From the NCBI RefSeq assembly GCF_003086295.3, contig NC_092055.1, positions 125,217,484 to 125,281,483 of the forward strand: a stretch of DNA of 64,000 nucleotides, read 5' to 3'. Source of the DNA: Arachis hypogaea (Eukaryota > Streptophyta > Magnoliopsida > Fabales > Fabaceae). Each line of letters opens with the position of its first letter. Position 1 is the first letter of the stretch. Below are positions 1-11,508 of the stretch, piece by piece. The position numbers and the translations under genes are program-made. A model generated the notes under the pieces. That model searched no databases and was not told the origin of the DNA. It saw nothing but the letters and a program-made list of their open reading frames with translations.

Positions 1-800
1 CGATGGGAGGCGCGGGTCATCGACACGTGTAGAGCTTCTAAATTATTGATCGGGCAGCTACTCGAACGATGCTGGATGCGTCTGGAGAGAAGAAAAAAAT
101 TGGAAACATACATGGACTTGTAGCGGTGTGTAGTGGCATGTCAGGAGGTTTCCGCTGATGGGATTGGGTTCTTTGGACTCGTAACGACGAGATGAAGGCA
201 ATGTTATGGTCTGTGACGAAGTACAACGTCGAAAAAGTGATCGAAAAACAAGAACAAAACACTGCAAGAATAGAACAAACGGCTATGAACTAATTTTCTA
301 AGGAGAAAAAAAAAAACCCTATGTTCTTGATATTATGTTAGAAACAGGAGAGTAAACTGAAAAAAGCATTGTGTATTATTGAGTGGATTGATCAACGATA
401 CAATATACAAAGATATATATATATATATATGCTAGAAGAATTAAAATAATAAAAATTTAATATCCTATAATAAATATAGATATGTATAAATAAATCTAAT
501 TGATGTTAATTGATCGCAATTATAGTCCAAATCTCTAACAGATACAATAAAATTTTAAAAAACTTATATTACTTTTGGTATTAAATAAAAAAGAAAATAA
601 AAACAAGCCATATCTTCATATCGTGTCTAATTTATGTTTGGAAAATTATCCCGTGTTCCATGTACGAAACTGGAATTTTGATGTTCCATTGTATAATCAA
701 TTTGTCTACTGCCGTTTGTCATGTGGTGAGGTACTAATTGACGATATTATTCCTATGTTAAGAAAGAATTTGTCGTAAATGACCTGCTGAAAAAGATGTA
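1..800. other. Intergenic or decayed repeat, no supported gene
   Basis: Only short reading frames without recognisable domains are present. The reverse strand around 360-410 resembles the edge of a copia-type LTR, but no PBS, polypurine tract or coding domain supports this. A (TA)n run lies at about 415-430. The 67-codon open frame at 575-778 matches no family I know. Confidence 0.4.
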
Positions 801-959
801 TGTTAATTGCGAGCTATTAACTTAAAAAAAGTGAAAAAAAGTTACTTGACTAACTATTTGACCTCAAGTAATCTGAGAACTAGTCTAACAATTAAGTATT
901 TTTTGTAAAAAATATTTGTTTATATATATTTTTTTGGTTGTCGATACTCTTTTATATCT

Positions 960-2150
960 AAAGATGTTTAATTATATTATAAATTAAATTTAATTTTATT
1001 TAAAAATATTAAAATATCACAGAGTTTATTTTAATAAATTAAATAATTTTTTATTATTAATTTTAGAAAGATTAAAGTGTCCTTTAAATAATAATTTTAA
1101 AATTACTAAAATATCTTTGTCGGATTAATTAATTTTTTTATTTGTTAACAATGAGAAAATTTAATTCAATATTAAAATACTAAATTATCTATAATTAATT
1201 TTTTAAATACCAAAATAAATTTTTAGGATTAATCTTAAAATAATTAAAATAAAAGATTAATTAATTGTATTATAAATTGTAGATTTAATCTTTTAAAACG
1301 ACTAAGATATGCTATAGGATAAAATATTCTTTTTGCTCATTTTAAATGACTAAAGTACCCTCCTTAAAACTAAAAAAAAATTAGGATTAATTTTGAAAAA
1401 ACTAAAATTCTCTTTAAGTTTAAAGATGTTTAATTGTATCAAAAATTAAAATTAAATTTAATTATAAAAAGACTAAAATTTTTGTATAGTTCATTTCAAG
1501 AGATTAAAAGATTTTTTTAACATTAATTTTAAAAAGAAAACTCTTATAGCTCATATTTGAAGTACTAAAATATCTTTTAACCATTATTTTTTCAAAAAGA
1601 CTAAATTACCCATAAAGGATTAATTAAGATTGTTTGATTATATTAAAAATTAAAAACTTTAATTTAATATTAAAAAGATTCAAGTACTCTTATATTTACT
1701 TTTTTAAAAAATAAGATAACTTTTAAATATTAATCTTTAAAAGGCTAAAAAACTCTTTTATAGAAAAGTCGTTTAACTATATTAGAAATTATTAATTTTT
1801 TTTTTTTTTGGTTTCCTACGGTATCCCCCAACCCGGCAGGTCAAGGACTAATCCGTCGCGATACTGAGCTCCATTTAAGGGTTTGCCGCTGGCCAATGGG
1901 TTGCTGCATGCACAAGGCGGGATTCGAACCCCCGACACTTGCTTAAGGGGACTAGTGAGCTAACCACTAGACCAACCCAACTTGGTTTAGAAATTATTAA
2001 TTTAAAAGAACATAATAACCTTTTGAACGTTAATTTGAAAGAGACTTAAAAAAATCATTAAGAAATTAATTTATATTGTTTGATTGTATGAGAAAGTGAA
2101 AATTTGAATTTAATTTTAAAATACTAAAATGCCCTTTTAGTTTATTTTAC
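960..2150. repeat. Degenerate AT-rich repeat block
   Basis: A loose unit recurs, with an anchor like GTTTGATTGTATTAGAAATT followed by AATTTAATTTTAAAAAGACTAAAATA. Anchors are near 966, 1260, 1427, 1632, 1770 and 2068, so spacing is irregular (about 140-300 bp). The SINE at 1799-1986 interrupts the block. The same kind of unit recurs at about 14030-14960 inside the Mutator-like element. No coding potential is seen. Confidence 0.6.
1799..1986 (-). mobile_element. tRNA-derived SINE with 17-bp target site duplication
   Basis: Read on the minus strand, the element starts near 1986 with a tRNA-like head. It has an A-box-like TGGTCTAGTGGTTAGCTCA and a B-box GGTTCGAATCCCG (RNA polymerase III internal promoter). 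An unrelated body of about 100 bp follows, then a terminal A-run (T-run on the plus strand at about 1796-1809). A perfect 17-bp direct repeat, TTAGAAATTATTAATTT, flanks it at 1782-1798 and 1987-2003. It is inserted in the AT-rich repeat block. Length (about 188 bp), internal promoter, A-tail and TSD together define a SINE; I cannot name the family. Confidence 0.9.
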
Positions 2151-2720
2151 ATAATGTTCATTGTTAGCATCACCACCTTTTTTCTACTATGCTAACATCA
2201 GTACATCACTGTCAATCCTAATCTTAATTTTTAATTTTATACAGTTCATAGTTCATAGTTTGTGTCTTTTTTTTAGCTTACTTTTAATTCAATCACATTA
2301 AAATTGTATAACCAATTATTTTACATACTAAAAGGTAGTATTATATGACATAAATTTTTTTTTAAATTACAATAATGACCATTGATCCAACCACACTCAA
2401 TAATATATGATGTGCTTATTTATAAATTTATTATGCAATAATATAAAAAAAAGCAACTATTTTAAAATTACATCTATATTAGCATATAGAGAATAGCATC
2501 TATAATTCTATATAATCAATATAATATTAGTTTAATAATTTTTTAAATTAAATTGTCTAATTTTATTAAAAAAAATAATAGTATAAAGAATGTTAATTTA
2601 TATCAATGATTTGAATTTTAATATTATATATCATATTTAGAGAAATAATTGGTTATATTTAATTAAGATCACGTCAATATTGATAATAAAACAGGGAGTA
2701 TATAGAATTAAATAATATTA
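2151..2720. other. AT-rich spacer, nothing recognised
   Basis: No open frame, RNA gene or element boundary could be supported here. Confidence 0.5.
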
Positions 2721-2726
2721 TTTTGC

Positions 2727-2896
2727 TATTGTTTAATTCTATATATTATTTATGTCCATTGTTTAAATATTATTAATATTGTTTAAATATTTAACAATAT
2801 TGTTTAAATAATATTGTTTATATTGTTTAAATAATTTATATTGTTTAATTCTATATATTAAATAATATTGTTTAAATATTTAACAATGGACATAAA
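2727..2896. repeat. ATTGTTTAA minisatellite with inverted ends
   Basis: The nonamer ATTGTTTAA occurs about eight times (near 2728, 2758, 2778, 2799, 2814, 2823, 2840, 2868). The outer parts are inverted: TTATGTCCATTGTTTAAATA near 2750 pairs with the copy ending ACAATGGACATAA near 2885-2895. It sits directly at the 5' edge of LINE A and overlaps the first codons of its ORF1 remnant. Confidence 0.65.
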
Positions 2897-4654
2897 GCTC
2901 AACAAGCCGGGAGAAATGGGATATAAGAAAGATTGCTTAAACGTGGTGAGAAAGTTAATAAGTGACAAGGAAATAAATTTCAAAACTTGCAAAAATGCTT
3001 TACTGGGAATGTGGAGAAACCCTCAAGGAGTGGCAGTTACAGACATTGGAAGGAAGAAGATACTATTCAGCTTCAAAGACAGAAAGAAAGGGTTGCAGAT
3101 CATTCAGAACGGACCATAGAATGTCAAAGGCAATATGATTAATCTCAGGTTGTGGAGGGAGGGCGAGTCTGTTTTTGAAGTTGACCATGACTTCATGAAA
3201 TTTTGGATTCAAGTGCATGGCATCCCACTTGAATTCATGGAGAAAGAAACTGCTAGGCTTATCGGAGAAATGTTAGGAGTCTTAGTCGAAGCTGAAGAAC
3301 CAAAGACAGATGGAGTCCTTAAAAAGCCATATCTGAGAATTAGGGTGAGCATCAACATCACAAAGGCATTACCTACAGGATTCTAGTTAGATAGAGAGAG
3401 TCTGCCTCCACTGTGGATTTTTTTCAAGTATGAGAGGCTGCCGGACAGCTACTGCTTCAACTGTGGTATACTAGGGCATGAGAAGAAGTCATGCAAGAAT
3501 CCAACAGCTATGGCATGCTGGGATCCTACAAAGAAGAAATATGCACCGGGACTGGGAGCAAGTCAGGGTCGAACAGGATCAACCATGGGAGGAGGCACCC
3601 CAAAACAAGGAGGACGGAGTCAGGATGGGGAGATGCAGGCACGTGAACAAATGAACCCTGAGAGAGAGAGTAGCGATGAACGAAGCTCTGAAGAGAGTAG
3701 GATGAGGGCAGAAAGAGTTTCGCAGCAGAAAATGTGGGAGGAAAGTGTCTGAAAAAACCAAATAAAGAGAGAAGAAGAGATGGCAGATGTAGAGGAGCAG
3801 GTGGAAGAAGTACTAACCCTGATTTTCAGGAAGAGGGGGATACGCATCATGACCTAGAAGCAGCCTATAAAATTAGCAATCTGATTAAAGAGATAAGAGA
3901 GAGGAAGAATGAATGGGCCAATATCAAAAAGGCCCAGATGCAAGAAAGGAGGAATCAGGAAAAGGAATCAGACAGAATTGGTCAAGCAAGGGATATTCGG
4001 CCCAATACAGGGGCTTTACATCAGCAAGCAAGGAATGCTGGAATAAGTGGGCTGAATAAGTACACAATTGAAGGAGAAGAAGTGAACAGCTATAAAACAG
4101 AAGACTGGAGAATGGGCCCAGGAAAAAAAGAAAAAGAAACTATAGGCCAGGAATTAAAAAGGCTTATATTAGCAAGGAAGTGGGACAAACAGGAGTGTGT
4201 AGCCAAAACAGAGAAAAAAGAGAAACAAAATTTTCTGCCGGGGGAAACAGAGGAGAATGCTACTGGAATACTATTCAAAGAAGATCAGAAGGCAGAACAT
4301 AAAGGAGAGTGCCAAAAAGCAAAGCCAGGGGAGAATATCTATTATGTTGAGTTAGCAAGTGATGAAGATGAAGAAAAGGAAACGGAAGCACAGACAGATT
4401 GGGAAACGCGACTTGCAAAGAAATTGGAACTGAATCTGAATTTGAAGAGGAAACGAGAAACAAAACAGATTCCAATGCTAACTTATAGAGAGAGACAGGA
4501 GGAATAAGAGGATAGAGAATCCAAAAAAACAAAGAACAGCATCAACTCTAATGGTTCAGGGGAGTATCAGTTAGCTAGGCTTGTTACTTGTCAGATTATT
4601 GGAATGCAAAAGGCTGAGGAGGCGGGCCTTATCAAGCCCCAACCTCAGCCATGA
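2868..4654 (+). pseudogene. LINE A ORF1 (DUF4283 / CCHC nucleic-acid-binding protein), broken
   Basis: ORF1 proteins of plant L1 elements bind element RNA. The first 200 codons look like a DUF4283 domain (motif GMWRNPQG near 3010). A CCHC zinc knuckle, CFNCGILGHEKKSC, lies at about 3450-3500. A charged, low-complexity tail runs from 3734. Breaks: TAG at 3117-3119 and 3384-3386, both where the family has Trp; a frameshift between about 3500 and 3750; TAA at 4505-4507. Beyond that stop the frame stays open to TGA at 4652-4654, which overlaps the ORF2 start as ATGA. The true N-terminus may be missing by some residues. Confidence 0.85.
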
Positions 4655-7600
4655 GTATCATCAGTTGGAATTGTCGGGGAATAGCGGCTGCCCCGACAAT
4701 TTCTGAGTTGTATAACCTTTGTAAAAAAGTAAAGCCGCTTATAGGTTTTTTTTAATGGAAACCAGGGCCAGTCAAGAAAGAATGAGTAGGATAAGAAGAA
4801 GGCTGAATTTTGATAAGTTGTTTTGTGTAGAACCCCAGGGCTTGTCCGGTGGGCTATGTTTGCTATGGAAATCCAACATTAATATTGATGTTTATAAGTG
4901 GTGTGATAATTATATCAAAGCAAGTATTAATATCAATAATGTTATGAATTGGCAGGGTATTTTCGTGTATGGCAACCCAGTTTTCCAAAAGCGAAGGAAA
5001 CTCTAGCGGGAGCTTACGGTAAGTAATAGAAACAGGGAAGAACCTCAAGCTGTTTTGGGGGATTTCAATGATATCCTAAGTCAAGACGAAAAGGTAGGCC
5101 TTCATCCTCAACCAAAAATTTATTTGGATTCCTTCAGAAAATTTGTAGATGATAATGGTTTAATAGATATTGACCTTAAAGGAAGTAGGTTCACATGGTA
5201 CAGCAACCCAAGAAACAACTTTGTCACTAGGGAAAGACTAGATAGGGTATTAGTGAATTGGAAATGGCTGAGTTTACATCAGAATGTTGTTCTAAAAGCT
5301 GCTCCGGCCATAAGTTTGGATCATTGTGCTTTAATTTTGGAAACACAACCGAAACTTTGGATAAAAAAAGAATTCAGGTTTGAGGCCTTTTGGACAGAAC
5401 ATGAGGAGTGCAAAGAGGTTATTAGGAGGAGTTGGCAGCAGCATGATGGAAATAGAAACTGTTGGAATCAATTCATCAGAAAGAGGGGTAGATGCATAAG
5501 AGAATTGACGGAGTGGAGCAGAAGAAAGTTCAAAAGAGCAGACAAAGAAATAGAAAAAAAGAAGAATGAGCAACTTCAAATACAAAAGAGCGATATGACG
5601 GACAGAGATAAAAAAAGAGAAAAAGAACTGAAGAACCAGATAAATGATCTTTGGAAGCAAGAAGAAAAATACTGGGGGCAAAGATCAAGGTTGAAATGGC
5701 TTAAATGGGGAGACAAAAACACAGCCTTCTTTCATGCAACAACCATACAGAGAAGAATGCGAAATAGAATTGACAAACTGAAAGATGAGGCTAGACATTG
5801 GATACAGGGAGAAGCAGACATTATGAGACTAGTAGAAACACATTTTGCCAAGTTGTTCACTTCGGAAGGGGATAGGAACATGGAAGACTGCTTAAAACAT
5901 ATACCTATGAGGGTCACGAGTAAGATGAATGATGACCTAATGGCAAAGATCAAAGATGAGGAAATTAAGGAAGCAGTCTTTGGCATGGGAAGCTTAAAAG
6001 CCCCGGGTCCTGATGGGTTAAATGGACTTTTCTTCTAACAGCATTGGGATATTCTGAATAAAGAAGTGTGTGGTATGGTGAGGCAGATTTTTGAAGAAGG
6101 CAGCTTACCAGAGGACTTAGGAGAAACAACTGTGGTTTTAATTCCAAAGGTAAGGCAACCGGAGAGTCTAAATCAACTCAGACCCATCAGCTGCTGTAAC
6201 TTCATATACAAGATTGTAACAAGGGTCTTGGTCAAAAGATTGAGGAAAGTGCTTGATGTTGTCATATCTCCGGTTCAGAGCGCTTTTATAAAAGGAAGGC
6301 TCATACAGGATAATATAGTAGTAGTGCAGGAAGTGTTTCACAAATTAAACAGGAAAGGAAATCACGGAAGTAATGATTTAGCCATCAAATTGGATATGAA
6401 TAAGGCTTATGACAGATTGGAATGGAATTTTCTGCAAAGGGTCATGGAAAAGTTTGGTTTCAGTAGAGAATGGGTGAAGCTGATGATGAGTTGTGTTAAG
6501 AGTGCCACTTATAGATTTAAAATTAATGGAAAATTGTCGGCCAAGATCCACCCTCAACGGGGACTCAGACAGGGAGATCCTCTATCGCCATATCTCCTTA
6601 TCTTAGCAGCGGAAAGTTTTACTATTCTTATGGAAAGGGCACTGATGGACAACCTAATTTCAGGAATAAAATTAGCTCCAACTGCACCAGTTATAACCCA
6701 TTTGCTATTCGCTGATGATTGTATCATTTTTGCAGGTGCGCAAGAGGAGGAGATTTATCAATTAATTCAGATCATAAACAAGTATACAGAGGCATCAGGA
6801 CAGAGAATAAATACAGAGAAATCCGGACTGATCTTTGGAAGCCAGGTATCGATTCAGAGGAGAGTAAATATTGAAGAGATCACTGGAATGGCATCGTGGG
6901 AAGAGCCAGGAAAATACCTAGGATTACCAGCTACATGGGGGAGATCCAAGAATAAGGCGCTAGAGTGGATTCAAGAGAAGATACTAGACAAAATGCAAGG
7001 ATGGAAGGAGAAACTTTTAAATCAAGCGGGAAAGGAAGTTTTGATAAAGGCTATTATACAGGCGATTCTGGTCTATGCCATGAACATCATCAAATTCCCC
7101 AAGTCTTTTTGCAGGAAAATTGAATCAATAATTGCGAAATTCTGGTGGACTAACAACGGTAAGGAAAGAAGCATTCACTGGAAGAGCTGAAAAAAGATGA
7201 CCAGGAGCAAATTAAACGGAGGCTTAGGATTTAAAGATTTTGAAAGCCAAAACATAGCACTCTTGGCCAAGCAAGCTTGGAGACTGGTAAAGGAGGAGGA
7301 TGCAATATGGGCTCGGATCCTAAAAGCCATATACTATCCAAATTGTAGCCTCTGGGAAGCGGAAAGAGGAGGCAACACATCATGAATTTGGAGGAGTATG
7401 TTGGAAGGTAGAGATTTTCTCAGAAGGAAAGGAAGGTGGAATGTAGGAAGTGGAGAAGGGATACATATCTGGGAAGATAATTGGGTGGTAGGAATAGACA
7501 AGTTGAGGAGAGTCGGAGAAAATCAACATAGTAGAGTGAGCGAGCTAGTAAGAGAGGGCGAGGGCTGGGATTTAGACAAAATTCGGGAAATTTTTCATGC

Positions 7601-9134
7601 AAATGAGATTGAGCTGATAACAAGAACGTCCATTAGTTTGATTAACAAGAATGATCATTTTGTTTGGCCGTATAGGAATGACGGAAAGTATTCAGTCAAA
7701 TCAGGATATCAGGCAGCGAAGGAGGAGAAGGATACAATGGAAGTCACAATGCTAGGCAAGGCTTCAACAAGTCAGAATTCGAAGGAGATATGGGAAAGGA
7801 TTTGGAGATTACCGGTACCGGAGAAGGTTAAAATGTTTCTATGGAAAGCAGTGCATGGAATTCTGCCAGTGAACGCGAATTTATATCAGCGCAAAAGTGC
7901 TCTCACTCCCAAGTGCAGCATATGTCATGAACAAGATGAAACAATAGAACATGTGTTGTTGTTATGCCCGTGGACGAGAGCGGTATGGTTTGGATCTAGT
8001 ATTCAAATCGTGCCTTCGGCTTATGATGTCAAATCTTTTGAAAAATGGTTGATAGACACAATTGACAAAATTAATAAACTGGTAGGAAGTGAACAAGACA
8101 AAGTTTTGTGCAAATTAGGATGTGTTTGTTGGTGCATTTGGAAAGCTAGGAACCAGCACATATTCCAGCAAACAAAACTCAACCCACAAAATACAATAAT
8201 CCATTCAGAACAGATTGCAGCAGAATATCATAATGCAACAAAAGACCTCAACAAAGATAATAGAGCTATGGCAGATAGGAATGGAGAGAATCAGAGAATT
8301 ACCTGGAGGCCTCCACCCCGCAATAAAATGAAAGTAAACATAGACGCGGCTTTTCAAAGGGAGACAGGAATCGCAACAACAGCAGCAGTGTTCAGGGACT
8401 GGCAAGGTAAAATCATAACCGGAGCTTCATCAAAATTCAAATCAACATCAGCTTTAGCAGCTGAAGCACAAGCATACAGAGAAGCTCTTATTCTCACAAA
8501 AAATTTACAGATAAGGAACTGCATAATTGAATCAGATTGTCTACCTCTGGTTCAAGCAATCAAGATAAGAACGCCCTTAGCTGAAGCAGATGCAATCATC
8601 AGGGACATTCTGCAACTGCTGGAAGAGGCGCCGGATCTGGGAGCTACTTGGACTCCACGAGAAGGCAACACCTTAGCTCACCAACTGGCAGCGATGGCAG
8701 CAGTAAATCAGCTACAGAGGCAATGGACAGTTACTCCGCCTGCACAGATCAGAAATATTATCAGAACAGAAGCAGGATTCGCAATTCTTCAGAATAATCA
8801 ACGCAATCGAACTCAAGACAATCAGGTTTCAATTTCAACCAACCTTCAAGGAAATCAAAGAGACGAAGGATTACCTGGGCGGGTGGAAACGGAAACCTGG
8901 AACAGCCATGCAACTCAGGGGGATCGGCGACTTCAGCACCCGGTTTCAATTCGGCAGACGAAACCCACCAGCAGAGACACATTCAACATCAGAAATAGCC
9001 CAAACGAAGGGGACGAAGTCACATTTCATAATGGGCAGATGCTCTATCGGCAGAAGGGTAGCAATGGTCACAACGCGGCGGTGAATTTAGCAGACTTAGG
9101 ACGTTGTCTAGGGCAGCAGGGGGAGCTTCGGTGA
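4651..9134 (+). pseudogene. LINE A ORF2 (endonuclease / reverse transcriptase / RNase H), broken
   Basis: ORF2 would nick target DNA and copy element RNA. ATG at 4651 opens with SIISWNCRG, the usual start of the apurinic-type endonuclease; GDFNDIL (about 5058) and SLDHCAL (about 5317) are endonuclease motifs. Reverse transcriptase runs about 5990-7000, with RGLRQGDPLSPYL and the FADD catalytic box near 6702-6720. The zf-RVT cysteines are at about 7900-7980 (CSICHEQ). An RVT_3 RNase H domain is at about 8330-8700. Breaks: frameshift at the T8 run 4746-4753; TAG 5004-5006; TAA 6036-6038; TGA 7188-7190; TGA 7383-7385. After 4755 the pieces share one frame. About 130 poorly conserved codons follow RNase H. 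Confidence 0.9.
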
Positions 9135-9525
9135 GGAAGAGAATTCCCGCCGGTTGAAGATGGCACACACACAATCATCGGCGGGCGAACTGAAGCTGGA
9201 GACACAACTCCGGATGGCCCGCAGCAGCATCCTAATCTTCACATGGAGGTTCGGTGACGATGGCGGAGCGACGACGCATTCATCGGAAGGAAGAAGAAGA
9301 GGGCGAAGTTGGTTAGGTCGGGCCTGGGGGTTGGTGAGCTGAGCAGGTTTGGGTTGGTTTTCTGGGTTTGGGCGAATTCGGGTTTTGGGTCTAGGCCGGG
9401 TTTGTCTTCTGGTCTATGGCCATGTCCAAAAAAAAAAAAAGGTAGTCCCACGAATATTACCAAAACAAATAAAAAGGTAGTCCCACGAAAATTATCAGTG
9501 TAAGATTAAACACTGTCTAATTCAT

Positions 9526-9935
9526 TTGACTCTAGTTAAAAAAAAAGAATTAGGAGGAATATCTAAAATTTGGAAGCTATTGCTATCGTCGAGTCCCTCC
9601 TTGGCTAAGACATTCGCTGCCCTGTTTTTCCTCCCTGTAGGTGAGCATGAATTTCACGTTCCATTCTCTAGGTTCAAAATCTTTCTGACTAAAGCCTCAG
9701 GGTATATTCTTGCTTTATCTCTGTCTCGAATGACTTCAGCCACAGCTTGTGAATCTGATTTCACTATAATTCTTCTCAAACCCAAATCCAATGCCGTATT
9801 CATTCCAAAATAATTCCCAATAATTTTGCTTGAAACGCATTCCATGCTCCAACATTGCCTTTAAAACCCCCCACCTATCTTCCTTTGTGGTTTCGTGGAA
9901 GGCAAGATTTTATTAGAAGCAGAACCTTTTCTTTT
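9526..9935 (-). pseudogene. LINE RNase H (RVT_3) fragment
   Basis: On the minus strand the frame reads a typical RVT_3 C-terminal half: IIGNYFGMNTALDLGLRR, then IIVKSDSQAVAEVIRDR, followed after a frame disturbance by NRAANVLAKEGLDDS-type sequence. This is the RNase H tail of a plant L1 ORF2 from a family different from LINE A, in the opposite orientation. No reverse transcriptase part is attached, so it is a short 3' fragment. Confidence 0.8.
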
Positions 9936-10012
9936 GTATTCATGGAAACGTAAGTCTTGTCTTTCTAATGTACTTTCCAACGTCAGCCAAACCCATTGTT
10001 TTTTGTCTTTTG

Positions 10013-10452
10013 GGTGTTCATGGATCGGATTCGATTCGCATATTTGCGATATCCAAATCCGATTTGAAACTTGCGAATATGGATCCGATCCGCAGGGCTA
10101 TCGGATCCTATCCGCACACTAATAGGATCGGATTGTGAATTTTGTGCTAGTATCCGCATATCTGCATATCCGCAAAAATAAAGAAATAAACAAGTAAATA
10201 TTTTTTATGTTTTATTTCAATTAAGAGTAAACATATTTAAAAGAATAAAAAAAATAAATTTTATTATTATTTATTTAATAGAAATAAACTTTTAAAAATA
10301 TTTTTTGTGTTTTGCGGATATATTCTATATCCGATTCGATCCACAAATGTGCGGATCGGATCCAAATTTAAAAACTGCGGATATTGGATCCGATCTGATT
10401 ATTTTAATGCGGATCGAATCGAAATTTTAGTCATATCCGATCTGATTTCACC
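10013..10452. mobile_element. Palindrome-rich element with GGATCGGAT / ATCCGATCC ends
   Basis: About 440 bp rich in GGATCGGATC, GGATCCGATCC and ATATCCGCA. The ends are imperfectly inverted: GGTG(7 nt)ATCGGAT on the left, its complement on the right. An AT-rich core holds no coding region. I could not find a clear TSD, so this is best called a non-autonomous, DNA-transposon-like repeat of unknown superfamily. Confidence 0.55.
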
Positions 10453-11004
10453 TTGTTTGCTATTATCCTTTATCATTATTTTTTTTTCCAATTTTCAAGG
10501 TCAATCTCTGAATGAACGAAATTCAGGCCCATATTTAAAACAAATGACTAATAGTTATTTCTTCTTTTTCCACCACCAAGACAAAAAAAAAGTAATTATC
10601 CACCAACCACCCAACCTTTATTATTAATAGCTATTAATTAATGAATTTAATTTTAATGTATTAATTACACAATTATCTAATTAAACAGCACATGAAAATT
10701 AAAATCCAATATTTAATTATAAATTTTGGGTATTCGGTTTTAAAAGAATTAACCACCTATTATTGTTCATTCCATTTGTCATATGTTCTTTAAATAGGAT
10801 TAGGGTTATGTTGTAGCAAATGTTGCTTGAGTAGGTAAGTATTGAGTTGATAGGGAATGGAATCTTGATCAGGACAGAAGGCATTCGGCGGCAAAGATGG
10901 TGGTTGTGGCAGTGAAAGAAATGAACACGGCTAAGAGTTGAAGGATTGTTCAAAAAAGTGGAGAAAGGAGTGTGGTGCATCATTAAAATTTAAAATTCCT
11001 ATAA
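10453..11004. other. AT-rich spacer, nothing recognised
   Basis: An 88-codon minus-strand open frame (10717-10983) shows no domain and is probably chance. No other signal was seen. Confidence 0.4.
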
Positions 11005-11013
11005 TAGATTTAA

Positions 11014-11144
11014 GGTAAAAACTCATATGCAGTTGTTTTCACGTGAAGTTGATATTTAAAAACCATTAGATGACTTGACAAGTTTGACTAAATTACTATC
11101 TAACGATTCTCAACTATCAACTTCATTGCATGTGAGTCTTCGCC
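11014..11144. mobile_element. 131-bp MITE with 9-bp target site duplication
   Basis: The ends are inverted: GGTAAAAACTCATATGCA on the left against GGCGAAGACTCACATGCA on the reverse strand at the right end. The interior is also self-complementary (AAGTTGATA near 11050 with TATCAACTT near 11115). A perfect 9-bp direct repeat, TAGATTTAA, flanks it at 11005-11013 and 11145-11153. A 9-bp TSD points to the Mutator superfamily. Non-coding. Confidence 0.85.
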
Positions 11145-11189
11145 TAGATTTAAAATAAATTCATTCCCCTAAGCATTTAGATCTTTATG

Positions 11190-11470
11190 GAGTTAAGCCT
11201 CAAAGTGATTCTTGAAGTTGCGCTCGAGGCTCAAAGCGATCCCTAAAGTTAATAGTTACTCAATTTTATCCTCAAAGTTACACTCCGGGACTCATAATAG
11301 TCTCTCAGGCAGTTTCTGTCCATTACTAGTCGTCGGAAAGCTGAAGTGGACTAGTTCCTGCCACGTGGCAAACGAAATTTTTTTGTTTGCAATTGGATCT
11401 ATTTTCTCTTTTAAAACCCTAATCCCTAATTTTTATTCCATGAATTCTCTTCCTCATTCTCTTCTTCTTC
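11190..11470 (+). repeat. Left inverted end of the Mutator-like element
   Basis: Aligns by eye to the reverse complement of 15268-15601 over almost its whole length. Shared blocks include AATAGTTACTCAATTTTATC, GTCGGAAAGCTGAAGTGGAC and CATGAATTCTCTTCCTCATT (with substitutions). Confidence 0.85.
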
Positions 11471-11508
11471 AACTCTATTCTCTCCTGTCACTCTTCCAAA
11501 TCCAATCA

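Larger units (their letters stand above)
2868..9441 (+). mobile_element. LINE A: decayed L1-type non-LTR retrotransposon
   Basis: Two-ORF plant L1 structure. ORF1 has a DUF4283 domain and CCHC knuckle; ORF2 has endonuclease, reverse transcriptase, zf-RVT and RNase H domains. A G/T-rich 3' UTR (9135-9428) and an A-run (about 9429-9441) follow. At least seven in-frame stops and two or more frameshifts inactivate it. No TSD was found; the 5' end merges with an AT-rich minisatellite, so 5' truncation or rearrangement is likely. Just after the tail an 18-bp block containing GGTAGTCCCACGAA occurs twice (about 9441 and 9476). Confidence 0.9.

Noticed and set aside
38..267. Two overlapping minus-strand open frames at the left edge
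   Set aside because: No domain seen; likely decayed retrotransposon DNA.
1880..1980. tRNA gene
   Set aside because: Only the tRNA-like head of a SINE; the body, A-tail and TSD show it is a retroposon, not a functional tRNA.
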